A stretch of DNA of 64,000 bases from Treponema sp. (GCA_024402635.1 JAKSTJ010000003.1:22965-86964), one strand, 5' to 3'. Numbered from the stretch's first letter, positions 27,905 through 37,909 are shown. Notes: a model not told the origin generated them from the sequence alone. Numbers and translations: made by a program.

Positions 27905-29110
27905 TTGAAAAAACGAAATTATTTACCACTTGTATTAATAGCTTTAATCTTTGCTTCTTGTAAAACTACAGATATTAATATTCCTTCAGAAACTATTATT
28001 GAAACTCCAGAAAAACAAGAGGAACAGAAAAATAAAACTTCATCAATAACATTGCTTTTTGCAGGTGATGTTATGGCACACAATGTAAATTATAATATGA
28101 AAGATTATGATTCTATTTGGGATGGAGTAAGAGATACTGTAAAAAATTGTGATTTAGCATTTGCAAATATTGAAGCACCATTAGATACAACAAAACCTTC
28201 TTCAAGTTATCCAGCTTTTAATATGCCAAAAGCATATGCCCAGGCTACAATTGATGCAGGTTTTAACGTTTTTTCTTTATGTAACAATCATACTAATGAT
28301 CAGAATTTATCTGGTATTTTACAGACAATTATTACGACAAATGAATTAACTCAATCTGAAGCAGAAAAAGGAAACAAAATTTATTTTGCCGGATTAAGAC
28401 AATCAAAAACAGACAAATATTCACATCAATTAATTGAAAAAGATGACTGGAAAATTCTTTTTTTACCAATGACAGAAATCTTAAATACTCCAATTGCAAA
28501 GGGAAATGTGAATTATATAAATAGTTCTAAAACAGAAAGAACAGCATTTATTGAATATTGCAAACAGTTACGGGAAGAAAATCCATGCGATTTATTCATA
28601 ATTTCTCTGCATGCAAATGAAACAGAATATAACAGAACAGTCACAAAATATCAGCAGGAATTTTACGATAATCTGTTTGAAGCGGGAGTTGATATTATCT
28701 GGGCAAATCACGCTCATATAATTAAAGATAGAAAAGTTACAATCAACAGTGAAAATGGAACTGCAAAAATTGTAATGTACGCCAACGGGAATACAATCAG
28801 TGGACAAAGAACAAGTCCAAATTTAACATCTTCAAATCCAATTGGAGAGAGAGATAATACAGGAGACGGACTTTTTTATAAAGTAACATTTACTAAAACA
28901 ACAGAAAAACCTCTTCCTGTTTTTAAAGAATCAGAAAATTTATTTATAACTGTATTTAAACCACAGAGCAACCAATATATTATTAAATTCTTAAATGAAG
29001 ATTTCATTAATTATCTTAGAGAAAATAATTTAACAAACTGGGTAAACTACCTGGAAAAACGTAAGAAAATAAACGAAGAATATACAAAGGAAATTATTGA
29101 ATGGCAGTAG
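27905..29110 (+). CDS. CapA-family (PGA_cap) lipoprotein, metallophosphatase fold
   Basis: A 401-residue lipoprotein. The signal MKKRNYLPLVLIALIFASC has Cys19; the first codon is TTG with AGGATAA upstream. The PGA_cap domain (about 45-330) carries LLFAGDVMAHN, FANIEAPLD, FSLCNNHTND, IISLHANETEY and IIWANHAHI, which are the metal-binding motifs of the CapA family. Members take part in poly-gamma-glutamate capsule export in Bacillus, but most bacterial copies have unknown substrates. It overlaps the start of the DEAH helicase by 10 bp. Anchoring in the envelope is inferred from the lipobox. Confidence 0.85.
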   Translation: MKKRNYLPLVLIALIFASCKTTDINIPSETIIETPEKQEEQKNKTSSITLLFAGDVMAHNVNYNMKDYDSIWDGVRDTVKNCDLAFANIEAPLDTTKPSSSYPAFNMPKAYAQATIDAGFNVFSLCNNHTNDQNLSGILQTIITTNELTQSEAEKGNKIYFAGLRQSKTDKYSHQLIEKDDWKILFLPMTEILNTPIAKGNVNYINSSKTERTAFIEYCKQLREENPCDLFIISLHANETEYNRTVTKYQQEFYDNLFEAGVDIIWANHAHIIKDRKVTINSENGTAKIVMYANGNTISGQRTSPNLTSSNPIGERDNTGDGLFYKVTFTKTTEKPLPVFKESENLFITVFKPQSNQYIIKFLNEDFINYLRENNLTNWVNYLEKRKKINEEYTKEIIEWQ

Positions 29111-31683
29111 ATTATAAATCGCTTCCTGTTTATGAACAAAAACAAAAAATTTTAGATTGTCTTGAATCAAATCAAGTTGTAATAGTTGAAAGTCCAACTG
29201 GTTCAGGAAAAACAACTCAAATCCCTGTAATTTTATATGAAGCAGGTTATGCAAACACAGGAATGATTGCTGTTACTCAGCCAAGAAGAATTGCAGCACT
29301 TTCTGTCAGTGAATTTATTTCAAAACAATTAGGTACTACTTACCCTGGACTCGTTGGCTATAAAATGCGTTTTGAAGATAAAACCGATTCTTCAACTAAA
29401 ATTAAAATTATGACTGATGGAATCTTACTTCAGGAAATGAAGCTGGATCCATGGCTTTCTAAATACAGTGTAATTATGGTTGATGAAGCACACGAACGCA
29501 GCCTTAATATTGATTTTGTTCTGGGATTATTAAAAAGAGTTTTAAAAGAACGAAAAGATTTCAGAGTAATTGTTTCATCTGCTACAATGAATACACAGGC
29601 ATTTAGTGAATATTTTGATAATGCTCCTGTTATTTCTATAGAAACAATTACCTATCCTGTTTCAATTATTTATGATCCAATTCCAGGTGGTTCTACAACT
29701 ACAACAGATTCTGGATGCGATGCTTTGTTAAGTAAAATTTCAGCAACTGTAGAACGGGTTCTTGATAATGATGAAGATGATGGAGGAATTTTAGTATTTC
29801 TTCCTGGAGAAAAAATCATTAAAGATTGTGTAGACAGACTTTCGCATGCTTACTTTAGCAGAAAATTACATATTGTTCCTCTTTATGGACGACTTGCAAA
29901 AGAAGAACAGGAAAAAGTTTTTGATCCAAGTCCTGCAGGAAAAAAGAAAGTTGTTGTTTCAACGAACATTGCGGAAACCTCTGTTACTATCAGTGATATT
30001 ACAACAGTTATTGATGCAGGTCTTGCAAAATTAAATTTCTATAATCCAAGAACTTTTACTTCAAGTTTAATTGAAACAACAGTCTCTAAAGCATCCTGCA
30101 ATCAAAGAAAAGGTCGTGCTGGAAGAACTCATGAAGGAATTTGTTATCGTCTTTTTGCCCGTAAAGATTTTGAAACCAGAGAACTTTATACAAAGGAAGA
30201 AATTTATAGAACTGATTTAAGTGAAGTTGTTTTACGAATGGCTGAACTGGGAATTACTGATTTCTATGATTTTGATTTTATTGCTAGTCCAGGAAAAGAA
30301 GGAATTATTGGTGCAGTAGATACTTTAAATATGCTGGGAGCTCTTGATTCTGATAACACGCTTTCTCCAATTGGTCAGTTAATGGTTAAATTCCCACTGG
30401 AACCAAGAATAAGCAGAATTATTGTAGAATCAATTATGCGTTATCCCGATGTTATGGACAAAGTATTAATTGCAGCATCTTTTTTATCTGCCAGTTCTCC
30501 TTTTATTCTTCCTCCTAATGAAGAAATGGAAGCCAGAAAAGCTCATCATAGATTTAGAGATATGCAGGGAGATTTCGGAACTTATTTGAATCTGTTTAAT
30601 GCATATAAACAAACTGATAATCGGGAAAAATTCTGCAAAAAAAATTATCTGGACGAACGGATAATGGCTGAAATTGAAAACATTAAATTTCAATTAGGTG
30701 AAATCGTTGGTAAAATGAATATTCCTATTGTAGAAAATTCAGGAAAAATGACAGATTATCTTTGCTGTATCGCATCTGGAATGATTCAATTTGTTTGTAT
30801 TAGAACAGGTCGAGAAAATTACAGAAGTCTTACAGCAGATCACATTTGTATTCATCCGGGAAGTGTTTTATTCAGACAGGATCCAGTTTTTATTGTTGCA
30901 GGTGAAATTGTAAAAACTTCCAGAATTTTTGCAATGAGCGTATCTCCTCTTACAAAAAATATGCTGGATTTAATTAATCCCGATTTATACGAAAGATTAA
31001 TGGCATGTAAATCAAACAGTATAAAAAATCTTGAAAAAGAAATTTCTGTAAAAAAAGATTTACCTAAACAAAAACAGAAATCTCAAAAAGCAATTTTGGA
31101 TAAACCAGTTCCACAGGAAGTACTGGAAAATGCTTTATCATTAGGTTCTTATTATTTTGAAACTAAAAAAATCAAAGGTAAAAAGACAGCATTTTTACCA
31201 ATAGATTATTTCCTTAATGCAGTCAAAGAAGAACATGATAAGAATAAATTAAACGCATGTTCAGGATTAAAAGCCAGAATAATCACAAAGGACAATGGAA
31301 TTCTTTTAGATGGCGAAAAAATGTCTTTAATTTTAAATGCTGCTAAAAATATTGATTTAACTCCTATTTCTGAAAAAAAATGGAACAGAAAGTTGAATGT
31401 AAACATTTATGATGAAGTTGGAAAAGAAAGTCTTATAGATTCCCTTGATATTATTCTAAGAGTTGCAATCGCAAAACAAAAAAATAAGGAATATGGCTTT
31501 ATCAGTTTGTTTACAGATGGAAACGGTAATTACTGGTTCAAGGTTTCAAGAGGATTTACAACAGCAGTAACTGAAACTCATTCCTCATTAGAAACCCTTA
31601 TTGAAGAAAATATTGAATACACAGAAGAAGAAAGCAAAAAAATTAATACAATTCTTCGACTTGTAAATAAATTATACGAATAA
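29101..31683 (+). CDS. DEAH-box RNA helicase (HrpA/HrpB type)
   Basis: An 860-residue helicase. Motif I is SPTGSGKTTQIP near residue 35, Ia is TQPRRIAALSV, II is DEAHERSLN, III is SATMN, V is VSTNIAETSVTI and VI is QRKGRAGRT. A winged-helix/ratchet (HA2) region follows at about 385-480, then an OB-like segment. The length is nearer HrpB (~800) than E. coli HrpA (~1300). The C-terminal ~250 residues are Lys-rich and unlike either. It probably remodels RNA or RNPs. It is co-translated with the CapA gene by overlap and ends exactly where the convergent HEAT gene ends (no gap). Confidence 0.88.
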   Translation: MAVDYKSLPVYEQKQKILDCLESNQVVIVESPTGSGKTTQIPVILYEAGYANTGMIAVTQPRRIAALSVSEFISKQLGTTYPGLVGYKMRFEDKTDSSTKIKIMTDGILLQEMKLDPWLSKYSVIMVDEAHERSLNIDFVLGLLKRVLKERKDFRVIVSSATMNTQAFSEYFDNAPVISIETITYPVSIIYDPIPGGSTTTTDSGCDALLSKISATVERVLDNDEDDGGILVFLPGEKIIKDCVDRLSHAYFSRKLHIVPLYGRLAKEEQEKVFDPSPAGKKKVVVSTNIAETSVTISDITTVIDAGLAKLNFYNPRTFTSSLIETTVSKASCNQRKGRAGRTHEGICYRLFARKDFETRELYTKEEIYRTDLSEVVLRMAELGITDFYDFDFIASPGKEGIIGAVDTLNMLGALDSDNTLSPIGQLMVKFPLEPRISRIIVESIMRYPDVMDKVLIAASFLSASSPFILPPNEEMEARKAHHRFRDMQGDFGTYLNLFNAYKQTDNREKFCKKNYLDERIMAEIENIKFQLGEIVGKMNIPIVENSGKMTDYLCCIASGMIQFVCIRTGRENYRSLTADHICIHPGSVLFRQDPVFIVAGEIVKTSRIFAMSVSPLTKNMLDLINPDLYERLMACKSNSIKNLEKEISVKKDLPKQKQKSQKAILDKPVPQEVLENALSLGSYYFETKKIKGKKTAFLPIDYFLNAVKEEHDKNKLNACSGLKARIITKDNGILLDGEKMSLILNAAKNIDLTPISEKKWNRKLNVNIYDEVGKESLIDSLDIILRVAIAKQKNKEYGFISLFTDGNGNYWFKVSRGFTTAVTETHSSLETLIEENIEYTEEESKKINTILRLVNKLYE

Positions 31684-33171
31684 TTATTTTTCAGATGGTG
31701 TATCTTCAATTCCCAGCATCTTCATTGCACGTTTCTTATTAGAAGCATTGGCCTTTTTATCACCAGCAATTGCGCGAACTTTTGATTCTACAGAAGGATA
31801 TTTGCCAATTTTGTACATATCAAGGCCAAGACTTACAGTTGTAACATCTTTTGATTCCAGATATTGTCCACAAATGGCAGCAAAAGAATCTCTCTTGTAT
31901 TTAGCAAGTTCTTTTCCAATGGCAGTTCTTAAGTTTTTTCTTCTGTCATCTTTTAACATTTTTTCTGCAAGTTCAAGAATTTCTTTTTCACCTGTAGTAC
32001 CATTTTTAAGCAACACTTCAACAGCTTTTATTTTTACATTATCACCGGCTTTTTCATCAGTAATCTGCTGAATAAGAAACTTATTTCCTTCCGGAGTATT
32101 TAATTGACCTAAAGCAGTATAGCATTCATCTTTAATAACTTTTTCAGAATCATTTTTTGCTCTGTAAATGATTGTTGAAACTGCACTTGTAAGATTCATT
32201 TCGCTGGCAGCTTTAATTGATTCCTGTCTTACTTTCCAATGGTCATCTTTAATTCCCTGCATTATTATTGAAGCAGCTTCTTTTGATTCAGGGAAATTCT
32301 TTATTCCTTTTATAATGTATTGTCTTAAATTAGGATCTGTAGAATCAAAATTTCTTTTAAGAACTTTTATTGATTTTTCAGTTTTCATTAATCCTAAAGA
32401 TTCTGCTGCATACATTCTGACAAAGGTATTTTCATCTTCATTTTCAAGAACATCTACAAGTAAATCATAAGTTTCAATTGCATGCATTTTTCCACAAATA
32501 CGCATTAATGTCTGACGTTGTGGTAAAGTTAAATCATCCCGTTCCAAATATTCTGCAAGAAAAACTGCTTCTTCTGCACCACCAATTTCACCTAAACAAA
32601 GAACAGCGGCATTAAAAAAAGCTTCGTTTTCACTTTCAATTATTGAAATTACAGCAGGGATTGCAGCCTTTGTTTTTACAGCACCAATATATTCAAAAGC
32701 AGCATTTACAACATCATTTTTTTCATCATATGGATCATTAATTAATTCAACAGCATAATCTTCAAGACAAGGATCTTCTACTTTTGTGAAATACTGTAAA
32801 ACTTTCTGTTTGATTGAAGAATTCTGTGTTTCTTGAAATAAATCATAAATTTCTTCTGTAAAACGAGGATCTTCATTTTTTATTAAAGTTGATAATAAAT
32901 CCCCTACTTCTACGGAAGTTCCATATAAAATTGTATTTCGATTTTTTTCTTCAGTTTCAGGAGATTCATCTTTTGAAGCTGCCACTTCGGCTTTTAATTT
33001 ATCCATTGATTTTGGTCGCTTTGCAGCTGGAATTTCAGCAAATCCACCTTTTGAAACATATTCTTTTTTTTCAGTTTCTTTGTCAGGGGCAGAACCTTTT
33101 TTTGCAGATTGAGAAAAACTATAATTTATAATTAATCCTGTAATAAACAATGTAAAAATTATTTTTTTCAT
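31684..33171 (-). CDS. Exported HEAT-repeat protein
   Basis: About 495 residues with a signal peptide (KKIIFTLFITGLIINYSFSQ), a charged linker to ~75, and then a continuous series of HEAT/Armadillo-like helical repeats up to ~480. Units resemble AFEYIGAVKTKAAIPAVISI and DENTFVRMYAAESLGLMKTE, spaced about 36-38 residues. Such solenoids are binding scaffolds, and no catalytic motif is seen. The start at 33171 has AGGTGG 8 nt upstream. It lies just downstream of tgt on the same strand, 44 bp away. A periplasmic location is inferred from the signal. Confidence 0.8.
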   Translation of the reverse strand: MKKIIFTLFITGLIINYSFSQSAKKGSAPDKETEKKEYVSKGGFAEIPAAKRPKSMDKLKAEVAASKDESPETEEKNRNTILYGTSVEVGDLLSTLIKNEDPRFTEEIYDLFQETQNSSIKQKVLQYFTKVEDPCLEDYAVELINDPYDEKNDVVNAAFEYIGAVKTKAAIPAVISIIESENEAFFNAAVLCLGEIGGAEEAVFLAEYLERDDLTLPQRQTLMRICGKMHAIETYDLLVDVLENEDENTFVRMYAAESLGLMKTEKSIKVLKRNFDSTDPNLRQYIIKGIKNFPESKEAASIIMQGIKDDHWKVRQESIKAASEMNLTSAVSTIIYRAKNDSEKVIKDECYTALGQLNTPEGNKFLIQQITDEKAGDNVKIKAVEVLLKNGTTGEKEILELAEKMLKDDRRKNLRTAIGKELAKYKRDSFAAICGQYLESKDVTTVSLGLDMYKIGKYPSVESKVRAIAGDKKANASNKKRAMKMLGIEDTPSEK

Positions 33172-33215
33172 AAGCAAACCACCTATGTATAATAAACAAA
33201 AACAAGTTTTATTCG

Positions 33216-34361
33216 TTACTGATTATTACCATGAAATCGAGATAAAAAGTCTTTTCTATACTGTTCAAAACGATCTTCATTAATTGCAACTCGAATTTCC
33301 TTTAGAAGATTATTCAGGAAGTACAAATTGTGATAAGAAGCAAGAATAGAACTTAAAATTTCCTGTTCTTTAAATAAATGTCTTAAATAACTTCGGGAAT
33401 ATGTACGGCAAACTTTACAATTACATTCTTTATCAACAGGTCCAAAATCGTGAATCCATCTTTCCTGTTTTATAGAAAGCATTCCATCATGAGTGAAATA
33501 AGATCCATTTCTTGCATTTCTAGTAGGAAGAACACAGTCAAACATATCAACTCCTGATTGAACTGCATCAAGAATATAATCTGGGGTTCCAATTCCCATT
33601 ACATATTTTGCCTTATCTTCCGGTAAAAACTGGCAGGTATAATTCATATATTGAGTAAATACATCATGAGGTTCACCAACACTTAAACCACCAATAGCAA
33701 TTCCTGGCATATCAAGTGAAGAAACAAATTCAGCACTTTGTTTTCTTAAATCTTCATGAAAATGTCCTTGAACAATTGGGAAAAGATAACCTTTATAGCC
33801 TTCTTCTCTTTTTTGTTCCCATTCTTTTTTAGCTCTTAAAAGCCAATCGGATGTAATTTTCAAGGCTTTTTCAGCTTCTTTTCTTGGAGCATCATAACCG
33901 GTACAAACATCAAGTTGCATTTGAATATCAGAATTAAATTTTGTCTGAGTTTGAACAACATTTTCAGGGGTAAAGAAATGATAACTTCCATCAATGTTAC
34001 TCTGAAATTTTACACCTTCTGGATTAATTTTACGTAATTTAGATAATGAAAAAACCTGAAAACCACCGGAATCTGTTAGAAAATTCTTTTTCCACTGAGA
34101 AAAACCGTGAAGTCCACCAGCCTCTTCAATTAAATCTGCCCCAGGACGTAAATAAAGATGATATGTATTGGCAAGAATAATTTCAAAATCAATTTCTTCA
34201 AGAAAATCCTTTGGCATAGCTTTTACGGTTGCATTTGTTCCAACCGGCATAAAAACAGGTGTCTGAACATCACCATGTGGCAAATGTAATACACCAGTTC
34301 TTGCTTTTCCGTCAGATGATTTATGTTTAATATCAAAAATTTTTGTAATAACTGAACTCAT
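33216..34361 (-). CDS. tgt: Queuine/preQ1 tRNA-guanine transglycosylase
   Basis: A 381-residue TIM-barrel enzyme that swaps guanine-34 for preQ1 in tRNAs with GUN anticodons. Conserved parts are NTYHLYLRPG, LTDSGGFQVFSL (substrate binding), IAIGGLSVGEP, MGIGTPDYIL and FDCVLPTRNARNG, which includes the nucleophilic aspartate. The zinc site is CNCKVCRTYSRSYLRHL. GAGG lies 5 nt before the ATG. It follows lptG by 18 bp as the last gene of dut-lptF-lptG-tgt, a combination of unrelated jobs. Confidence 0.96.
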   Translation of the reverse strand: MSSVITKIFDIKHKSSDGKARTGVLHLPHGDVQTPVFMPVGTNATVKAMPKDFLEEIDFEIILANTYHLYLRPGADLIEEAGGLHGFSQWKKNFLTDSGGFQVFSLSKLRKINPEGVKFQSNIDGSYHFFTPENVVQTQTKFNSDIQMQLDVCTGYDAPRKEAEKALKITSDWLLRAKKEWEQKREEGYKGYLFPIVQGHFHEDLRKQSAEFVSSLDMPGIAIGGLSVGEPHDVFTQYMNYTCQFLPEDKAKYVMGIGTPDYILDAVQSGVDMFDCVLPTRNARNGSYFTHDGMLSIKQERWIHDFGPVDKECNCKVCRTYSRSYLRHLFKEQEILSSILASYHNLYFLNNLLKEIRVAINEDRFEQYRKDFLSRFHGNNQ

Positions 34362-34379
34362 TTCAACCTCAATAATTTT

Positions 34380-35459
34380 TTATGTTCTACTGAATTTTAA
34401 TAAAATTACAGCAATAAATGTAAATACAATATCAGGAAGCCAGGCACCTAAGAAAGGTGTTAAAATTTCTGTTTTTGCAAAAACCATTGTCATCATCTGG
34501 AAAACATAATACAAAACTACCGCAAGAATTGATAAAGACATGCTTATAAGCAAAATATTTTTTCTTGTTTTTCCAGTTAATCCGACAGCAAGAAAACCTG
34601 AAATAAATAAAATAAAAGGAAATGCAAATTTCTTATAATAAATTGACTGCTGCTCAAAGAAAGGTAACCCAGCCTTTTTTAAATGATCTATATATTCTTT
34701 TGCTTCTTTTACTGTAACAGTTTCAACATCTACAGTTTTTTTTCTGAATATTTCATAGGATTCTGTAAGCCTGTCTAAGAAAACCGATGTTACAGGAGAA
34801 ATTACCATAGAATCATTATCATCAGGAACATATAAGATTACATTATCTAAATTCCATTTATTTTCTTCACTATTCCATATTGCACTTTTTGCATAAATGA
34901 TACCTTCAAGCTGTTTCTCATCATTTCTAAATACAATATATAACTGTTCCAGTTTTTTTTCTTTTTCTCTATATCGTTTTACTTTATAAACAATTTTTGA
35001 ATTATCCGATAAAACTACAATATCATTATTATTTGAATCAGTTTCAACACCAAGTATTTTATTCTGCAAAAGTGTTTTTTTCTCAAGATTTGAAACAACA
35101 AGCTTATCTTCAAGAAAAAAGATTCCAAATGATAATAAAATCGAAAATAAAAGTAAAGGTAAGACAAATTTAAACAATGAAACCCCAGATGCAAAAATTG
35201 CTTCCATTTCATTATTTGAATATAAAGTACTTAAAACAAAAGTAACTGTAAAAAGAAAAGCAATTGGCGCTGCATACCAAATTGTTTTTGGAGTGTAATA
35301 AAGCATTACTTTAAGAATATCAGTTATAGAAGCATTTACTTCCATATATTTTGAAATATTCATAAATAAATCAATGAGATTGAGAATAAAAGCTATAAGA
35401 ATAAGGGCTACAAAGAAAAAAGGAATTATTTTCTTTAAAAGATATTCTGCAAATTTCAT
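34380..35459 (-). CDS. lptG: LptG-like permease (YjgP/YjgQ family)
   Basis: A 359-residue inner-membrane protein with membrane segments near 10-30, 50-75 and 95-115, a periplasmic jellyroll-like domain (about 125-265), and three more segments near 270-355. The YjgP/YjgQ pattern is visible in PKTIWYAAPIAFLFTVTFVL and YSNNEMEAIFASGVS. LptF and LptG extract lipid A-type glycolipids from the inner membrane together with LptB. It abuts the lptF stop directly. LptF versus LptG is assigned by gene order only. The cargo in a treponeme is likely a non-LPS glycolipid (inference). Confidence 0.85.
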   Translation of the reverse strand: MKFAEYLLKKIIPFFFVALILIAFILNLIDLFMNISKYMEVNASITDILKVMLYYTPKTIWYAAPIAFLFTVTFVLSTLYSNNEMEAIFASGVSLFKFVLPLLLFSILLSFGIFFLEDKLVVSNLEKKTLLQNKILGVETDSNNNDIVVLSDNSKIVYKVKRYREKEKKLEQLYIVFRNDEKQLEGIIYAKSAIWNSEENKWNLDNVILYVPDDNDSMVISPVTSVFLDRLTESYEIFRKKTVDVETVTVKEAKEYIDHLKKAGLPFFEQQSIYYKKFAFPFILFISGFLAVGLTGKTRKNILLISMSLSILAVVLYYVFQMMTMVFAKTEILTPFLGAWLPDIVFTFIAVILLKFSRT

Positions 35460-36620
35460 CTACTTCCTCAACAACCTTAGGCTTAAAAGAAGTCCAACTA
35501 AACCTATTAAAAAATCAGGTCCCCATATACACCAGAATGCATTAACTCCTACTCGTACAACCAGTAATTGACCTGAAATATTAATTGCCCAATACATTAC
35601 ACATAGAATTACACCAATCAGTAATCCTAAAGTTAAACCATTATGTTTTCCAAGAAGAAAAGCTATAGAAAATGCTAAAAATGCAAAGAACAAAGAAGCA
35701 AAAGGAATTGCAAATTTTTTATAATATTCCATTTCCCAGGAATTTATTCTGAATAAATCTGTAGTTGGATCATCTCTCATTTCTTTCAGTTGCTTCCTTA
35801 AATCAAGAAAAGTCATTTCTCTAGGATTTAAGCCTGATGATAAATTAAATACAGAATCAAAAATATTCAAAATTAATCGGTCTGATTTTATTACATCATA
35901 AGAATTTCGATTTTGAGTACTGATTGCAGTCAGAGTTGTATCATTCATATCAAGCTGAAGCAGAATACCATCTTTCTTTGCATCCTGAAGAACCGAATTT
36001 CCTGCAACTATAATCTGATCAGAATTACCATCATTTGTAAAGAAAATAATATCAGAAACATTGTTCTCCTCTACATCACCAATAACAACAGTAGATCCGC
36101 TTATTCGTTTTACACTATTTGGTTCAATTACAATTGTTGGTGTGGAACGGGCAATTTTTTCAAAAAGCTGATAATATTTTATAGTACTCAAAGGCAACAG
36201 ATAATCATTAATAAAAAAAGAAACAATAGAAATTATTAAACCCAGCAACATTACTGGTTTTAAAATATTTCTAAAACTAAAACCTGAAGCTCTGAATATA
36301 AGAATTTCATTATCACTTGCCATACGACCAAGACACATTAAAAAACCAACTAAGGTTGCAAAAGGTGCTGATTGTGCTATTAAGGCAGGAACAATATATA
36401 ACATTATTAAACATACATCCAGAAAAGGAGCACGTTTTGATAATAATTCTTCACCAATCAAAAGAATTTGATTAGCAAAAAAAATAACAAACATAAAGAT
36501 AAAACATACAAAGAAATAATAAAATAATTCTTTAAAAAGATATTTAGAGAGAATATTCGTATTTCTATTAAAGCCAGATAAAAAAAGACTTTTTATTTTA
36601 TCTTTAGTTTTATCAATCAT
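35460..36620 (-). CDS. lptF: LptF-like permease (YjgP/YjgQ family)
   Basis: A 386-residue homologue of its downstream neighbour with the same six-segment layout. ATLVGFLMCLGRMASDNEIL and IFRASGFSF mark the family, and a periplasmic beta-rich domain lies at about 155-290. With the LptD-like barrel at 15.8-19 kb, three components of an Lpt bridge are encoded in the window. LptA-, LptB- and LptC-like genes are not seen here, although the LptD N-terminus has an LptA-like fold. The start codon overlaps the dut stop (TAATG arrangement). Confidence 0.85.
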   Translation of the reverse strand: MIDKTKDKIKSLFLSGFNRNTNILSKYLFKELFYYFFVCFIFMFVIFFANQILLIGEELLSKRAPFLDVCLIMLYIVPALIAQSAPFATLVGFLMCLGRMASDNEILIFRASGFSFRNILKPVMLLGLIISIVSFFINDYLLPLSTIKYYQLFEKIARSTPTIVIEPNSVKRISGSTVVIGDVEENNVSDIIFFTNDGNSDQIIVAGNSVLQDAKKDGILLQLDMNDTTLTAISTQNRNSYDVIKSDRLILNIFDSVFNLSSGLNPREMTFLDLRKQLKEMRDDPTTDLFRINSWEMEYYKKFAIPFASLFFAFLAFSIAFLLGKHNGLTLGLLIGVILCVMYWAINISGQLLVVRVGVNAFWCIWGPDFLIGLVGLLLSLRLLRK

Positions 36621-37069
36621 TATTTAGATTGAACTCCTGTAGAACCAAATCCGCCGGCTCCACGTTGGGTTTCAGATAAAGAATCTGTAATTTCAAAATT
36701 TGCCTGAATTACAGGACTTATAATAATCTGAGCAATTCTATCGCCACTGCTAATAATAAAATCTTTATCTCCAAGATTTATTAAAATAACTTTTATTTCT
36801 CCACGATAATCACTATCTATAGTTCCAGGAGTATTTAAGACTGTAACACCATTTTTTGCAGCAAGACCAGAACGAGGTCGTACCTGAATTTCGTATCCTT
36901 CTGGAATTTCAAAATATAATCCAGTTGGAACAATTGCAGTTTTACCACAAGGAATTGTTAATGGTTCTGATAATAAAGCGCAGATATCAGCACCTGCAGC
37001 TCCAGTTGTCTTATATTCAGGAATTATAGCACCTGAATCAGCTATACATTTTACTAAAACATTATTCAT
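36620..37069 (-). CDS. dut: dUTPase
   Basis: A 149-residue trimeric-type dUTP pyrophosphatase giving dUMP and keeping uracil out of DNA. All five motifs are present: [45 protein letters not shown] and [10 protein letters not shown]. It leads the dut-lptF-lptG-tgt series. No Shine-Dalgarno precedes the ATG; a perfect TATAAT lies 8 nt upstream, so the mRNA may be leaderless or nearly so. Confidence 0.96.
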   Translation of the reverse strand: MNNVLVKCIADSGAIIPEYKTTGAAGADICALLSEPLTIPCGKTAIVPTGLYFEIPEGYEIQVRPRSGLAAKNGVTVLNTPGTIDSDYRGEIKVILINLGDKDFIISSGDRIAQIIISPVIQANFEITDSLSETQRGAGGFGSTGVQSK

Positions 37070-37077
37070 AATAGAAA

Positions 37078-37083
37078 ATTATA
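37078..37083 (-). promoter_or_regulatory. -10 box for dut, leaderless type
   Basis: A perfect TATAAT (37083-37078) ends 8 nt before the dut ATG, with TTTCTATT between and no ribosome site. The -35 region is weak. Confidence 0.45.
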
Positions 37084-37111
37084 CTTTAATTACAAAAAAA
37101 AATATAGATAA

Positions 37112-37807
37112 CTATTTCCAGGTAGTATGACCATCTCCCGTTATGGGAATTTGATCTCCAAGATAAGTTGGTTTTGTTTGAAACAATAAATCAAAAAAGG
37201 CTTTTACTCTTGCAAGAACTTCTCTTACTTCCCAGGTTAAATGACTTTTTTTACCAAATTCATTAATTTCAGGAGCAATATATCCTACTGCATTTAATCC
37301 CAGTTTTCTTGCAATATAAACAGCTCTATATACATGAAACTTTTGTGTTACAATACAACAATCTTCAACACAAAATACATCTCTTGCCCTGTACATTGTT
37401 TCATAAGTACTGAAGCCTGCATGATCCATAAAAATAATGCTTTCATCAATATTATGCATGTTTAATACATATTTTCTGGAAGCATTTACTTCATCATACT
37501 CTTTTGTTCCATGATCACCTGATACAAGAAATTTCTGACATTTTCCAGAATCAATTAAGGTCATAGCCCCTTCAATTCTGTCTCTAAGAACAAATGAAAC
37601 AGATTTATTTCCAACTACTGCAGCACCAGGAACAATTACAGTATATTTTTCTGGAATGTCATCAGGATTATCGTAAATATATGAAGAAACACTCTGACAA
37701 ATATAAATATTTATACCAGCAATGAAAAATATTGTAAGAATTAAAATTGTTATAAATGAAAGCACAATTTTCTTAAAAAAATTATGCTTTTTATTTTTTC
37801 CACCCAT
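37112..37807 (-). CDS. SanA/YdcF-like DUF218 membrane-anchored protein
   Basis: About 231 residues with one N-terminal membrane helix (FFKKIVLSFITILILTIFFIAGI) and a DUF218 domain: YTVIVPGAAVVGNKSVSFVL, GKCQKFLVSGDHG, FMDHAGFSTYETMYRAR and CCIVTQKFHVYRAVYIARKL. Its closest described relative is SanA/SfiX, linked to envelope barrier function and vancomycin sensitivity in enterics. Its biochemical role is unknown. I chose the ATG at 37807 because the upstream extension would cross the promoter and a terminator. It has an excellent promoter ending 6 nt before the ATG and no Shine-Dalgarno. Confidence 0.78.
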   Translation of the reverse strand: MGGKNKKHNFFKKIVLSFITILILTIFFIAGINIYICQSVSSYIYDNPDDIPEKYTVIVPGAAVVGNKSVSFVLRDRIEGAMTLIDSGKCQKFLVSGDHGTKEYDEVNASRKYVLNMHNIDESIIFMDHAGFSTYETMYRARDVFCVEDCCIVTQKFHVYRAVYIARKLGLNAVGYIAPEINEFGKKSHLTWEVREVLARVKAFFDLLFQTKPTYLGDQIPITGDGHTTWK

Positions 37808-37813
37808 ATTCTT

Positions 37814-37842
37814 ATTATAGCATATAGGATTATATAAGTCAG
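37814..37842 (-). promoter_or_regulatory. Strong promoter of the SanA-like gene, leaderless
   Basis: CTGACT (37842-37837), 17 bp, then TGCTATAAT, a perfect extended -10 (TATAAT 37819-37814). Six nt later is the ATG, so +1 is expected on the A of the start codon. Confidence 0.65.
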
Positions 37843-37853
37843 TAATTGAAGGA

Positions 37854-37891
37854 AATAAAAAAAGTGTGCACTTTGTAGATAAATGCACACT
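37854..37891 (-). terminator. Terminator of the DUF4349 lipoprotein gene
   Basis: AGTGTGCA (37891-37884) and TGCACACT (37870-37863) form a perfect 8-bp stem with a 13-nt loop, followed by a run of T. It starts 19 nt after the stop codon at 37910. Confidence 0.85.
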
Positions 37892-37909
37892 GTATAAGAA
37901 ATTGAATTA

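Noticed and set aside
37808..37888. N-terminal extension of the SanA-like protein
   Set aside because: The extension overlaps the extended -10 promoter and the upstream terminator; the membrane anchor starts naturally after ATG 37807.
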